Positions 1 through 6,233 are shown, numbered from the stretch's first letter. The stretch is 8,389 bases of DNA from a bacterium (GCA_030824255.1 JAVBYB010000168.1:1-8389), one strand, 5' to 3'. The notes: generated from the letters alone by a model not told the origin. Made by a program: numbers and translations.

Positions 1-118
1 GCGGATAATTCGTCCGCAGGTCCACCGTCTTCCCGTTGACTGAGCGCGCTTCCCACACCCAGACGCCCCAGGGCGACTGGCCCTGCGCGCGCCCAAACCC
101 CGTCATGCCCCGGATCAT
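1..118 (-). CDS. yicC: YicC family endoribonuclease, 5' part only (runs off left edge)
   Basis: Only the first 39 codons are in the window; the frame is open to base 1. The translation starts MIRGMTGFGRAQG and continues with a WEARSVNGKTVDLR stretch, which matches the N-terminal signature of YicC proteins (E. coli begins MIRSMTAYAR and has WEMRSVN). I chose the ATG at 116-118 over the in-frame ATG at 104-106 because family members begin MIR-x-MT. YicC proteins are known as endoribonucleases affecting small-RNA and mRNA stability. The start lies 13 nt downstream of the mltG stop codon, with only a weak G-rich sequence as ribosome binding site, so translation is probably coupled to mltG. In many alphaproteobacteria gmk follows yicC, but that is outside the view. 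The identification rests on a short fragment but the motif is distinctive. Confidence 0.88.
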   Translation of the reverse strand, partial: MIRGMTGFGRAQGQSPWGVWVWEARSVNGKTVDLRTNYP

Positions 119-131
119 GTGCCCCGTCCCG

Positions 132-1199
132 TTAGCGCTGCGGGCGCACTGCCGGCGTGTTGACGCCCGCCGCCTCGTTCTGCTTCCGCAGCTTCCAGTA
201 GGCGTCGACGTTACGCTGGTGCTCGGCATAAGTCTCTGCGAACACGTGCGCGCCCGTTCCATCCGCCACGAAGTAGATCGCCTTCGACTCCGCCGGGTTC
301 AGCGTCGCGCGGATCGCGCCAGCGCCGGGGTTGCAAATTGGCGTCTCGGGCAGGCCCGATATCTGGTAGGTGTTCCACGGCGTCTTGGCGTCCAGGTCCT
401 TCCGGGTGATCGACCGCCCAAGTGGTTTGCCTTTCGTTATGCCGTAGACCGTCGTCGAATCTGCCTGAAGCGGCATACCTATCTTCAGCCGGTTTTCGAA
501 CACCGCAGCCACTTCCGGCTGTTCGTCCGAATTGCCTGTCTCACGCTCAACGACCGAAGCCAGCTTGATGGCATCTTCCCGCGTCGACACCGGCAGGTCC
601 GCCGCCCGATTGTCCCAGAGCTCATCAAGCAGATCCTGCTGCGCCTTCTTCATGCGCTCAACCACGCTCTCGACCGTATCGCCGCGCGTCACCGCGTAAT
701 CGCCCGGCAACAGCACGCCTTCACTAACCTGCGCCGGCGCCTCACCCGCGAGCTTGTAGGCAAGCGTCGAACCGCCCGTCGCCTTCCATTCACGTTCCGC
801 AAGGATCTCGAGGATCTGGATCGTGCTCAGGCCTTCGGGAACAATCACCGCATACTGAAGCGGCGAGCCCGTGCTCAGCTGCTCCACGATGCGCTCCATG
901 CTGGCGCCGCTATCGATCTCGTACTCGCCGGCCTTCATCACGGGCTTGTCGCCCATTAACTCGCGTACCCGCAGCGCCAGTCGGAACTGATCTGCGTCAG
1001 TGATTGCGCCAGCCTCGTGAAGCTTCGTCGCGATCGCCTGTGTGCTCGATCCACGTTCGACGAGAACCGCGCGCGGCTTGCCATCTTCAGTTAAGGGGCC
1101 CGCGCTGGTGTAGACGCCGTTGAGCCAGAACCATCCGCCGCCGGCGACTGCGCCAGCCAGCAGGACCAATACGAGCAGAAAGCCAAAAAGCTTGCCCAA
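132..1199 (-). CDS. mltG: Endolytic murein transglycosylase MltG
   Basis: This 355-residue protein cleaves nascent glycan strands in the periplasm and so limits peptidoglycan strand length. Residues 3-26 form one hydrophobic segment after Gly-Lys, consistent with an N-terminal membrane anchor and periplasmic body. A LysM-like region lies around 45-105. The YceG/MltG catalytic domain follows, with ASVVERETG at 214-222, where Glu218 corresponds to the catalytic glutamate of E. coli MltG. Other family blocks are NRLKIGMPLQADSTTVYG (236-253) and NTYQISGLPETPICNPG (276-292). Length is normal for the family (E. coli 340). The start is TTG at 1197-1199: no ATG lies upstream in frame, the hydrophobic anchor begins directly after it, and an AGGGAG box sits 7 nt before it. 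It begins 47 nt after the fabF stop and ends 13 nt before yicC, so it is very likely in the fab operon. Confidence 0.95.
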   Translation of the reverse strand: MGKLFGFLLVLVLLAGAVAGGGWFWLNGVYTSAGPLTEDGKPRAVLVERGSSTQAIATKLHEAGAITDADQFRLALRVRELMGDKPVMKAGEYEIDSGASMERIVEQLSTGSPLQYAVIVPEGLSTIQILEILAEREWKATGGSTLAYKLAGEAPAQVSEGVLLPGDYAVTRGDTVESVVERMKKAQQDLLDELWDNRAADLPVSTREDAIKLASVVERETGNSDEQPEVAAVFENRLKIGMPLQADSTTVYGITKGKPLGRSITRKDLDAKTPWNTYQISGLPETPICNPGAGAIRATLNPAESKAIYFVADGTGAHVFAETYAEHQRNVDAYWKLRKQNEAAGVNTPAVRPQR

Positions 1200-1206
1200 G
1201 CACGAA

Positions 1207-1212
1207 CTCCCT
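1207..1212 (-). promoter_or_regulatory. Ribosome binding site supporting the TTG start of mltG
   Basis: Read on the minus strand the sequence is AGGGAG, followed by 7 nt and then TTG. The same core (GGGAGTT, 7-nt spacing) precedes the ATG of fabF. The frame stays open upstream of the TTG through the end of fabF without any ATG, so this site is what decides the start. Confidence 0.65.
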
Positions 1213-1246
1213 AGACGGCCCGCCAGTCTTACCCTGCTTCGGGAAG

Positions 1247-2530
1247 TTAGTCCGGGGCCTTGATCACAAGGGCCGCGTTGGTGCCGCCGAAGCCGAACGA
1301 ATTGGACAGCGCAGCGCGCACTTTCTTCTTCACAGCCTTGTGCGGCGTGAGGTTGATCGGCGAGTCGAACGACGGATTGTCGAGGTTCAGCGTTGGCGGG
1401 ATCACCCCGTCACGGATCGCCAGGGCGCAAAAGATCGCCTCGACCGAACCGGCTGCGCCGAGCAGGTGCCCTATAGCAGACTTGGTGGAGGACAGGTGCG
1501 TCGTCGCCGCCGCATCGCCCAGCACGCGCGCAACCGCACGCACTTCGATCTCATCACCCGCGGGCGTCGATGTGCCATGCGCGTTCACGTAATCGATCTC
1601 GGACGGATCGAGACCTGACCGCTGCAGCGCCGTACGCATCGCGCGTTCGCCGCCATCGCCAGTCTCGTCCGGCGACGTAATGTGGAATGCATCGCCCGTG
1701 AGGCCATAGCCCACGACTTCCGCATAGATTTTCGCGCCGCGCTTCTTCGCGTGCTCATATTCCTCAAGCACCACAATGCCGGCGCCTTCGCCCATCACGA
1801 AGCCATCGCGATCCTTGTCATAAGGGCGCGAAGCCTTCGTCGGCGTATCGTTGAAGCTGGTCGACATCGCGCGGCAGGCGATGAAGCCCGCATAGCCGAT
1901 GCGGCAGACCGAAGCCTCTGTTCCGCCTGCCACCATCACGTCAGCATCGCCCCACTGGATCAGGCGCACGCTGTCGCCGATCGCGTGAGCGCCGGTGGCG
2001 CAGGCCGTGACCACAGCGTGGTTGGGACCCTTGAAGCCATGCTTGATGGAGAGTTGACCAGACGCGAGGTTGATCAGCGCGCTCGGGATGAAGAACGGCG
2101 AGATGCGCCGCGGCCCCTTCTCGTGCAGCTCGATGGCCGTATCAGCGATTGCCTTCAGGCCGCCAATTCCGGAGCCAATCAGCACGCCGGTGCGAACCTT
2201 GTCCTCGTAGGACTCCGGCTTCCATCCGGAATCGCTGATCGCTTCGTCAGCGGCCGCGATTGCGTACAGGATGAACTCGTCGACACGGCGCTGCTCTTTC
2301 GCCGACATGGTCTTGTCGGGATCGAACGAGTCAGGATCGCCCGCCGAACCGCCGCCCCGCCCGCTGACCCACGGCACCTGGCCGCCGATCTTGCAAGCGA
2401 GGTCGGACGTGTCGAACAGGTCGACGTTCTTGAGGCCGGACTCGCCGGCCACAAGCTTCTTCCATGACGCTTCCCGGCCATAGGCCAGTGGCGTCACGAG
2501 TCCCATGCCGGTAATGACGACGCGCCGCAT
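1247..2530 (-). CDS. fabF: 3-oxoacyl-[acyl-carrier-protein] synthase II (KAS II)
   Basis: FabF condenses malonyl-ACP with a growing acyl-ACP in the cytoplasm, the chain-elongating step of type II fatty-acid synthesis. The thiolase-fold protein has 427 residues. The Cys-His-His triad is visible: Cys177 in VVTACATGAHAIG, His318 in NAHGTSTPAGD and His355 in STKSAIGHLLGAAG, with Lys350 nearby. The GFGG loop with gatekeeper Phe414 is present near the C-terminus (SNSFGFGGTN). The protein is about 14 residues longer than E. coli FabF, largely through a Gly-rich loop at roughly 55-72, before the KEQRRVDEF helix; alphaproteobacterial homologues often carry extra residues there. The ATG at 2528-2530 gives the standard MRRVVITGMG start with a GGGAG box 7 nt upstream. 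It lies 30 nt after acpP. The triad separates it from FabB-like decarboxylase relatives lacking Cys; FabB is the less likely alternative given synteny. Confidence 0.97.
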   Translation of the reverse strand: MRRVVITGMGLVTPLAYGREASWKKLVAGESGLKNVDLFDTSDLACKIGGQVPWVSGRGGGSAGDPDSFDPDKTMSAKEQRRVDEFILYAIAAADEAISDSGWKPESYEDKVRTGVLIGSGIGGLKAIADTAIELHEKGPRRISPFFIPSALINLASGQLSIKHGFKGPNHAVVTACATGAHAIGDSVRLIQWGDADVMVAGGTEASVCRIGYAGFIACRAMSTSFNDTPTKASRPYDKDRDGFVMGEGAGIVVLEEYEHAKKRGAKIYAEVVGYGLTGDAFHITSPDETGDGGERAMRTALQRSGLDPSEIDYVNAHGTSTPAGDEIEVRAVARVLGDAAATTHLSSTKSAIGHLLGAAGSVEAIFCALAIRDGVIPPTLNLDNPSFDSPINLTPHKAVKKKVRAALSNSFGFGGTNAALVIKAPD

Positions 2531-2560
2531 GTGAGAACTCCCGGCCGGAGTACGCGCCGG

Positions 2561-2794
2561 TTAGACGCGCTCTTTGATGAAGCGAACGGCGTCGCCAACC
2601 GTGCCGATTTGCTCCTGGACGTCGTCCGGGATCTCGATGCCGAACTCTTCTTCAAACGCCATCACGAGCTCGACCAGGTCGAGCGAGTCGGCGCCGAGGT
2701 CGTCGATGAAGGATGCCTTCTCGTTGACCTTCTCGGCGTCCACTTCCAGGCGCTCGACCACGATTTTCTTCACGCGCTCGATCACGTCGGACAT
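2561..2794 (-). CDS. acpP: Acyl carrier protein
   Basis: This 77-residue acidic protein carries fatty acyl intermediates as thioesters on 4'-phosphopantetheine. The attachment site is Ser37 in the conserved GADSLD motif (residues 34-39), followed by the acidic recognition helix with [11 protein letters not shown], which docks FabD, FabF, FabG and other partners. Length and motif match E. coli AcpP almost exactly. I chose the ATG at 2792-2794 ([10 protein letters not shown]) because it gives the canonical length and has a GGAAGGGA box about 5 nt upstream; an upstream in-frame start at 2860 would add 22 residues that do not resemble ACP. It lies between fabG (107-nt gap) and fabF (30-nt gap). 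The longer upstream gap could house separate control, as ACP is needed in much greater amounts than the enzymes; that is inference. Confidence 0.98.
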   Translation of the reverse strand: MSDVIERVKKIVVERLEVDAEKVNEKASFIDDLGADSLDLVELVMAFEEEFGIEIPDDVQEQIGTVGDAVRFIKERV

Positions 2795-2815
2795 CTGTAT
2801 CCCTTCCAGTCGTAC

Positions 2816-2834
2816 GGCCCTGAAGGGCCCTGAA
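2816..2834. repeat. Small GC repeat and hairpin in the acpP leader
   Basis: In the 107-nt fabG-acpP gap the plus strand has GGCCCTGAA twice, at 2816-2824 and 2826-2834. The first copy also forms a 5-bp inverted repeat, GGCCC-TGAA-GGGCC (2816-2829). On the transcribed strand a run of five T precedes the hairpin instead of following it, so it does not look like a terminator. It would lie about 20-40 nt before the acpP start codon in the mRNA. A role as an mRNA processing or stability element is possible but not shown. Confidence 0.4.
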
Positions 2835-2901
2835 AAACCATCGTTGCGGCGCGGTAACACGCCTCAATTTCTTTGACCATAGCTGCCAATTCAGGCCCGG
2901 C

Positions 2902-3636
2902 CTAGATCATCGCCATGCCGCCGTTAACATGCAGGGTCTGGCCCGTCACGTAAGCGGATTCATCCGAAGCGAGATAGAGCGCGGCGGCGGCAATGTCAGC
3001 CCCCGACCCCAATCTTCCTGCGGGAATTCCCTTCAAAAGCGCCTCTTTCTGGTCGTCTTTCAGCACGTCCGTCATCGGCGTCGCGATGAAACCGGGGGCG
3101 ATGCAGTTCACCGTAATGTTTCTGCTGGCCACTTCCTGCGCCAGCGACTTGGAAAATCCGATCATCCCGGCCTTGGAGGCGGCATAGTTGGTCTGCCCGC
3201 CATTGCCGGTAACGCCCACAACCGAGGTGATTCCGATGATCCGGCCGTAGCGGCGCTTCATCATGCCCCGCATGGCCGCTTTGGACAGTCTGTAATAGGC
3301 GCCAAGGTTGACGTCGAGGACGGTCTGCCAGTCCTCTTCCTTCATGCGCATCAGGAGGCCATCCTTGGTGAGACCCGCGTTGGACACCAGAATGTCCAGG
3401 CCGCCCAGCGCCTCTTCAGCCTTGCCGACAAGTTCAGACGTAGCGACAGGGTCAGCCAGATTGCATGGCAGGATGATCGAGTTCGGGATGTCCTTCTGGG
3501 CCGCTTCCAGCGCCTCGACCCGCGTCCCCGACAGCGCCACCTTCGCGCCCGCATCCGCCAGCGCCTTGGCGATCGATCCGCCAATGCCGCCCGAAGCGCC
3601 GGTCACAAGGGCGTAACGGCCAGTTAGGTTGAACAT
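2902..3636 (-). CDS. fabG: 3-oxoacyl-[acyl-carrier-protein] reductase
   Basis: FabG reduces 3-ketoacyl-ACP to 3-hydroxyacyl-ACP with NADPH, the first reductive step of each elongation cycle, in the cytoplasm. The 244-residue classical short-chain dehydrogenase has the Rossmann TGASGGIG motif (12-19), Arg39 after the second strand in keeping with NADPH preference, the NAG motif at 86-88, and the catalytic set Asn110, Ser138, Tyr151 and Lys155 (YAASK). The C-terminal VTGQTLHVNGGMAMI is the usual FabG ending. Length equals E. coli FabG. The ATG at 3634-3636 is preceded by AGGAGA with about 8 nt spacing. It starts 30 nt after the fabD stop. SDR enzymes are functionally diverse, but its place between fabD and acpP makes FabG secure. 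Confidence 0.97.
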   Translation of the reverse strand: MFNLTGRYALVTGASGGIGGSIAKALADAGAKVALSGTRVEALEAAQKDIPNSIILPCNLADPVATSELVGKAEEALGGLDILVSNAGLTKDGLLMRMKEEDWQTVLDVNLGAYYRLSKAAMRGMMKRRYGRIIGITSVVGVTGNGGQTNYAASKAGMIGFSKSLAQEVASRNITVNCIAPGFIATPMTDVLKDDQKEALLKGIPAGRLGSGADIAAAALYLASDESAYVTGQTLHVNGGMAMI

Positions 3637-3666
3637 CCGAGTTTCTCCTGGCTGAGAGCCAAATTC

Positions 3667-4626
3667 CTACGACAACGACTTCGCAAATGCCTCAAGATCC
3701 GCCGGCGTGTTCAGCGCCACGGTCACGGCCTCCGGCGCATTGCGTTTGACCATACCCGACAGCTGCTTGCCCGCGCCCGTTTCCACAAACGTGGTCACGC
3801 CGCCGCCACCCTTATCCTGCGACTCGGCCATCCACTGAATGCTTTCGCGCCAGCGCACCCGTCCAGTCACCTGCTCGACCAGCAAGCGGCGGATATCGAC
3901 AGGCTCGCTGATCGGACGCGCCGTCACATTGGCAACCACCGGAACGACAGGCTTAGCAATCGTCGCGGCAGCAAGCGCCTTTTCCATCTCGACGGCCGCC
4001 GGCGCCATCAACGGCGAATGGAACGGCGCCGACACGGGCAAGGAGATCGCCTTCACGCCCTTGGCCTTCGCCGCAGCAATCGCTGCCTCAACCCCAGCCT
4101 TCGTGCCGGATATCACCACATTGCCGTTGTTATTGTCGTTGGCCACGACGACCGTACCGCCCGCTGATCCTTCCAGCACAATGACTTCCGCAATCTCGAC
4201 ATCGACCTTGCCGATCAGCGCCGCCATGGCGCCCTGACCAACCGGAACGGCAGCCTGCATCGCCTCGCCGCGCTTGCGCAGCAGCCGGGCCGCATCCGTC
4301 ACGCTCAGCGCGCCGGCCGCCGCCAACGCCGAATACTCACCCAGCGAATGACCCGCAACAAACGCCGCCTGTGAAACCTTCACGCCAAAACCAGCCTCAA
4401 GCGCCCGCGCAGCCGCGAGGCTCACCGCCATCAGCGCCGGCTGTGCATTTGCCGTCAGAGTCAGCGTCTCGATCGGCCCGTTCCAGATCAGGTCCGAAAG
4501 CTTCTCGCCCAGCGCGGCGTCCACCTCGTCGAACACCGCCTTCGCAGCCGGGAACGCCTCCGCAAGCTCTTTCCCCATACCGACCGCCTGCGAGCCCTGG
4601 CCGGGGAAGATGAAAGCAAACGACAT
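3667..4626 (-). CDS. fabD: Malonyl-CoA:ACP transacylase
   Basis: FabD moves malonyl from CoA to AcpP, supplying the extender unit for FabF. The 319-residue protein begins MSFAFIFPGQGSQ, the standard family start with the oxyanion-hole GQGSQ at 9-13. The nucleophile is Ser94 in GHSLGEYSA, Arg119 fits the arginine that binds the malonyl carboxylate, and His203 in SAPFHSPLM completes the dyad. The late VETGAGKQLSGM block is also typical. I chose the ATG at 4624-4626, with an AAGGGA box 6 nt upstream. An in-frame extension to 4803 would add 59 residues without family resemblance and would invade the divergent rpsF leader. It is the first gene of the minus-strand operon in view. Its promoter must lie in the 232-nt divergent region; I could not place a convincing one. 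Confidence 0.97.
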   Translation of the reverse strand: MSFAFIFPGQGSQAVGMGKELAEAFPAAKAVFDEVDAALGEKLSDLIWNGPIETLTLTANAQPALMAVSLAAARALEAGFGVKVSQAAFVAGHSLGEYSALAAAGALSVTDAARLLRKRGEAMQAAVPVGQGAMAALIGKVDVEIAEVIVLEGSAGGTVVVANDNNNGNVVISGTKAGVEAAIAAAKAKGVKAISLPVSAPFHSPLMAPAAVEMEKALAAATIAKPVVPVVANVTARPISEPVDIRRLLVEQVTGRVRWRESIQWMAESQDKGGGGVTTFVETGAGKQLSGMVKRNAPEAVTVALNTPADLEAFAKSLS

Positions 4627-4674
4627 GGAAAATCCCTTGGAATCAGGAACTGGACTGGGTTCTCCTATGAACTG

Positions 4675-4690
4675 GCGCGATTGCGCGCAA
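4675..4690. promoter_or_regulatory. Palindrome in the fabD/rpsF divergent region (possible operator)
   Basis: TTGCGCGCAA at 4681-4690 is a perfect 10-bp palindrome. It overlaps a second inverted repeat, GCGCG-ATTG-CGCGC (4675-4688). The site lies about 50-60 nt upstream of the fabD start, where an operator or a leader hairpin could act on fabD. I do not recognise it as the site of a named regulator. Short GC palindromes arise by chance in GC-rich DNA, so this is tentative. Confidence 0.3.
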
Positions 4691-4719
4691 GGTGAACGGC
4701 CTTTGACGCTGTGGAACGC

Positions 4720-4747
4720 TTGATTTCTGGCCTTTTTACTGTATAGC
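4720..4747 (+). promoter_or_regulatory. Probable sigma-70 type promoter of the rpsF operon
   Basis: TTGATT at 4720-4725 and TATAGC at 4742-4747 are separated by 16 nt, close to the housekeeping TTGAC/TATA pattern. The spacer is T-rich in an otherwise GC-rich region. Initiation about 7 nt downstream would give a leader of roughly 105 nt before rpsF, enough for the structured element at 4787-4858. TTGACG at 4703-4708 is a better -35 hexamer, but has no suitable -10 at 16-18 nt. Confidence 0.45.
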
Positions 4748-4786
4748 CCGCCGCTTCCAGTGAGAGGCGGTCCCTTGTCCCATTCC

Positions 4787-4858
4787 GGGCGCACGGGATC
4801 CATCGTGGCCGGTCCGCCCTTCGGACCGTATGCGCCGCCCCTCCAAGAAGGGATAAAA
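4787..4858 (+). promoter_or_regulatory. Structured rpsF leader, possible S6:S18 autoregulatory RNA with SD pseudoknot
   Basis: By eye the leader folds into an outer stem GGCGCA (4788-4793) with TGCGCC (4831-4836), enclosing a 7-bp hairpin CGGTCCG (4810-4816) with CGGACCG (4822-4828) and a CCCTT loop (4817-4821). The loop is complementary to AAGGG (4848-4852) in the rpsF Shine-Dalgarno sequence, so a pseudoknot could hide the ribosome binding site. Established knowledge: many bacteria have an S6:S18-binding RNA motif in front of rpsF/rpsR for feedback control. That this is such an element is inference from position and fold; I cannot align it to the family model. A CCG, the trinucleotide important in the known motif, occurs several times here. 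Confidence 0.45.
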
Positions 4859-5323
4859 ATGGCACTTTACGAACACGTGGTCGTCACGCGACCCGATATT
4901 TCCCCGCAACAGGTCGAAGCCTTGGTGGAAGACATCACCAAGATCGTCACGGAAGGCCAGGGCACGGTCGGCAAGACCGAGTACTGGGGCCTCCGCAACC
5001 TCGCCTATCCGATCAAGAAGTCGCGCAAGGCTCACTATTCGCTGATCAACATCGACGCCCCCGGTCCCGTGATCCACGAGATCGAGCGCCGTCTCCGTAT
5101 CAACGAAGACGTGCTGCGCTTCCTCACCGTCAAGGTCGAAGAACTTACGAACGAGCCCTCGCCCGTCGTGGCCCGCAAGGACCGTGACGACCGCAAGCGC
5201 GATCGTGACGACTTCGGCGGCGGCTTCGGCGGCGGCGGCTTCGGTGATCGTCCGCCCCGCGGCGATCGTCCCCCCCGCGAAGACCGTGGCGATCGTCCGC
5301 CCCGTCCTCCGCGTGACCGTTAA
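4859..5323 (+). CDS. rpsF: 30S ribosomal protein bS6 with an Arg/Asp/Gly/Pro-rich tail
   Basis: bS6 binds bS18 and the central domain of 16S rRNA in the small subunit platform. Residues 1-97 form the ordinary S6 core: [13 protein letters not shown], then the [17 protein letters not shown] block (44-60), and the [22 protein letters not shown] segment (74-95). After that comes a tail of about 55 residues, Arg/Asp-rich at 105-118, Gly/Phe-rich at 119-129, and DRPPR-type repeats to the end at residue 154. E. coli S6 has about 131-135 residues and ends with glutamates that RimK extends; this tail lacks such an ending. The ATG at 4859 follows AAGAAGGGA with good spacing; an in-frame start at 4760 would add 33 residues unlike S6. 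It is first in rpsF-rpsR-rplI, 19 nt before rpsR. Confidence 0.97.
   Translation: MALYEHVVVTRPDISPQQVEALVEDITKIVTEGQGTVGKTEYWGLRNLAYPIKKSRKAHYSLINIDAPGPVIHEIERRLRINEDVLRFLTVKVEELTNEPSPVVARKDRDDRKRDRDDFGGGFGGGGFGDRPPRGDRPPREDRGDRPPRPPRDR
5246..5304 (+). repeat. Three in-frame direct repeats in the rpsF tail
   Basis: GATCGTCCGCCCCG occurs at 5246-5259 and 5291-5304, with a one-base variant (GATCGTCCCCCCCG) at 5264-5277. Start-to-start distances are 18 and 27 nt, both multiples of three, so each copy encodes DRPPR. Slippage or unequal exchange here would change tail length without breaking the frame. Confidence 0.85.
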
Positions 5324-5342
5324 GCGGTAGGAGCAGAACACA

Positions 5343-5603
5343 ATGGCTCAACAGAAAATCAACATCGCCAACCTGCCGTCGCGCCGCCCGTTCGGCCGCC
5401 GGCGCAAGGTGTGCCCGTTCTCTGGCGCTGACGCCCCAGCGATCGACTACAAGGACGTGAAACTTCTCCAGCGTTACGTCTCGGAGAAGGGCAAGATCGT
5501 TCCTGCCCGCATCACGGCCGTCTCGGCCAAGAAGCAACGCGTCCTGTCGCAAGCGATCAAACGCGCGCGCCACCTGTCGCTGCTTCCGTATCTCGTGAAA
5601 TAG
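5343..5603 (+). CDS. rpsR: 30S ribosomal protein bS18
   Basis: bS18 pairs with bS6 on the 30S platform. The 86-residue basic protein has the RRKVCPF segment near residues 20-26, the [24 protein letters not shown] core (34-57), and the family-defining end [14 protein letters not shown] (70-83). E. coli S18 has 75 residues; the extra residues are at the N-terminus ([17 protein letters not shown]), common in alphaproteobacteria. The start at 5343 is preceded by TAGGAGC with about 8 nt spacing. It lies between rpsF and rplI with short gaps; no priB lies between rpsF and rpsR, unlike E. coli. Its stop codon overlaps the start of the rplI ribosome binding site, suggesting coupled translation. Confidence 0.98.
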   Translation: MAQQKINIANLPSRRPFGRRRKVCPFSGADAPAIDYKDVKLLQRYVSEKGKIVPARITAVSAKKQRVLSQAIKRARHLSLLPYLVK

Positions 5604-5617
5604 GGAGGAAACATCCT

Positions 5618-6205
5618 ATGCAAGTCATCCTCCTGGAACGCGTTGAAAACCTCGGCGTCATCGGCGACGTGGTTAAGGTCAAGAACGGCTTCGCCCGCAA
5701 CTACCTGCTGCCGCAGCACAAGGCTCTCCTCGCCACCGACGCCAACAAGGCCCGGTTCGAGCGTGAACGCGTCGCTATCGAAGCGCGTAACGAAAAAGCC
5801 AAGGCTGCAGCGCAAGGCGAAGGCCAGGCGCTGGACGGCACGACCTACGTGCTGATCCGCCAGGCCGGCGAAACCGGCCAGCTGTACGGTTCGGTTGCGG
5901 CCCGCGATATCGCGGACGCGATCAACGCCGCCGGCCACAAAATCGAGCGCAAGCACGTGGCGATCAACCAGCCGATCAAGACGATCGGCATGCACGACGT
6001 CACGATCCGCCTGCACCCGGAAGTCGCACTCAAGGTCACGCTCAACGTCGCCCGTTCGCCGGACGAAGCTGAACGCCAGGCCAAGGGCGAGAACGTCATC
6101 GCCGCTGGTCAGGCTGCTGACAAGGCTGCCGACGAAGAAGCCGCCAAGGAAATCGCTGCTGCCGCTCAGGCCGCCGGTTTCGACCGCGGCCCGATCGACG
6201 GCTGA
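5618..6205 (+). CDS. rplI: 50S ribosomal protein bL9 with long C-terminal extension
   Basis: bL9 binds 23S rRNA at the base of the L1 stalk and helps keep the reading frame. The 195-residue protein has the N-domain with the L9 signature between Gly13 and Leu30 (ends KNGFARNYL), the central Ala/Lys/Glu-rich helix at about 42-70, and the C-domain at about 75-148 with GQLYGSV (88-93 region) and [17 protein letters not shown] (120-136). E. coli L9 has about 149 residues, so roughly 45 residues are extra: a helical-looking Ala/Glu/Lys-rich stretch (150-187) ending GFDRGPIDG, as is usual in alphaproteobacterial L9. A strong AGGGAGGAA box at 5602-5610 overlaps the rpsR stop and lies 7 nt before the ATG. 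The terminator 28 nt downstream ends the operon. Confidence 0.98.
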   Translation: MQVILLERVENLGVIGDVVKVKNGFARNYLLPQHKALLATDANKARFERERVAIEARNEKAKAAAQGEGQALDGTTYVLIRQAGETGQLYGSVAARDIADAINAAGHKIERKHVAINQPIKTIGMHDVTIRLHPEVALKVTLNVARSPDEAERQAKGENVIAAGQAADKAADEEAAKEIAAAAQAAGFDRGPIDG

Positions 6206-6233
6206 TCTCCGGATCTCGACTGATCAAATGAAG

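Noticed and set aside
36..959. Long plus-strand open frame of 307 codons
   Set aside because: It is antisense to mltG, Arg-rich and without recognisable motifs, as expected for a shadow frame in GC-rich DNA.
1682..2467. Plus-strand open frame of 261 codons
   Set aside because: Antisense to fabF, whose catalytic motifs are all intact; the frame has no family signature.
2816..2834. Hairpin in the fabG-acpP gap as a terminator
   Set aside because: The T run lies before, not after, the stem on the transcribed strand, and the stem is only 5 bp.
2795..2860. N-terminal extension of ACP by 22 residues
   Set aside because: The start at 2792-2794 gives a 77-residue ACP with a ribosome site; the extension is unlike ACP.
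4742..4775. Minus-strand TATACA overlapping the rpsF -10 as a fabD promoter
   Set aside because: No acceptable -35 hexamer lies 16-18 nt upstream on that strand.
4627..4803. N-terminal extension of FabD by 59 residues
   Set aside because: The extension does not resemble FabD and overlaps the rpsF promoter region. The ATG at 4624-4626 gives the canonical MSFAFIFPGQGSQ start.
4760..4858. N-terminal extension of bS6 by 33 residues
   Set aside because: S6 proteins begin with M-x-x-YE near residue 1-5; the ATG at 4859 has a good Shine-Dalgarno and the upstream part is structured leader.
4736..5341. Minus-strand open frame of 201 codons
   Set aside because: Antisense to rpsF and its leader; Ala/Val-rich low-complexity translation and no motif.
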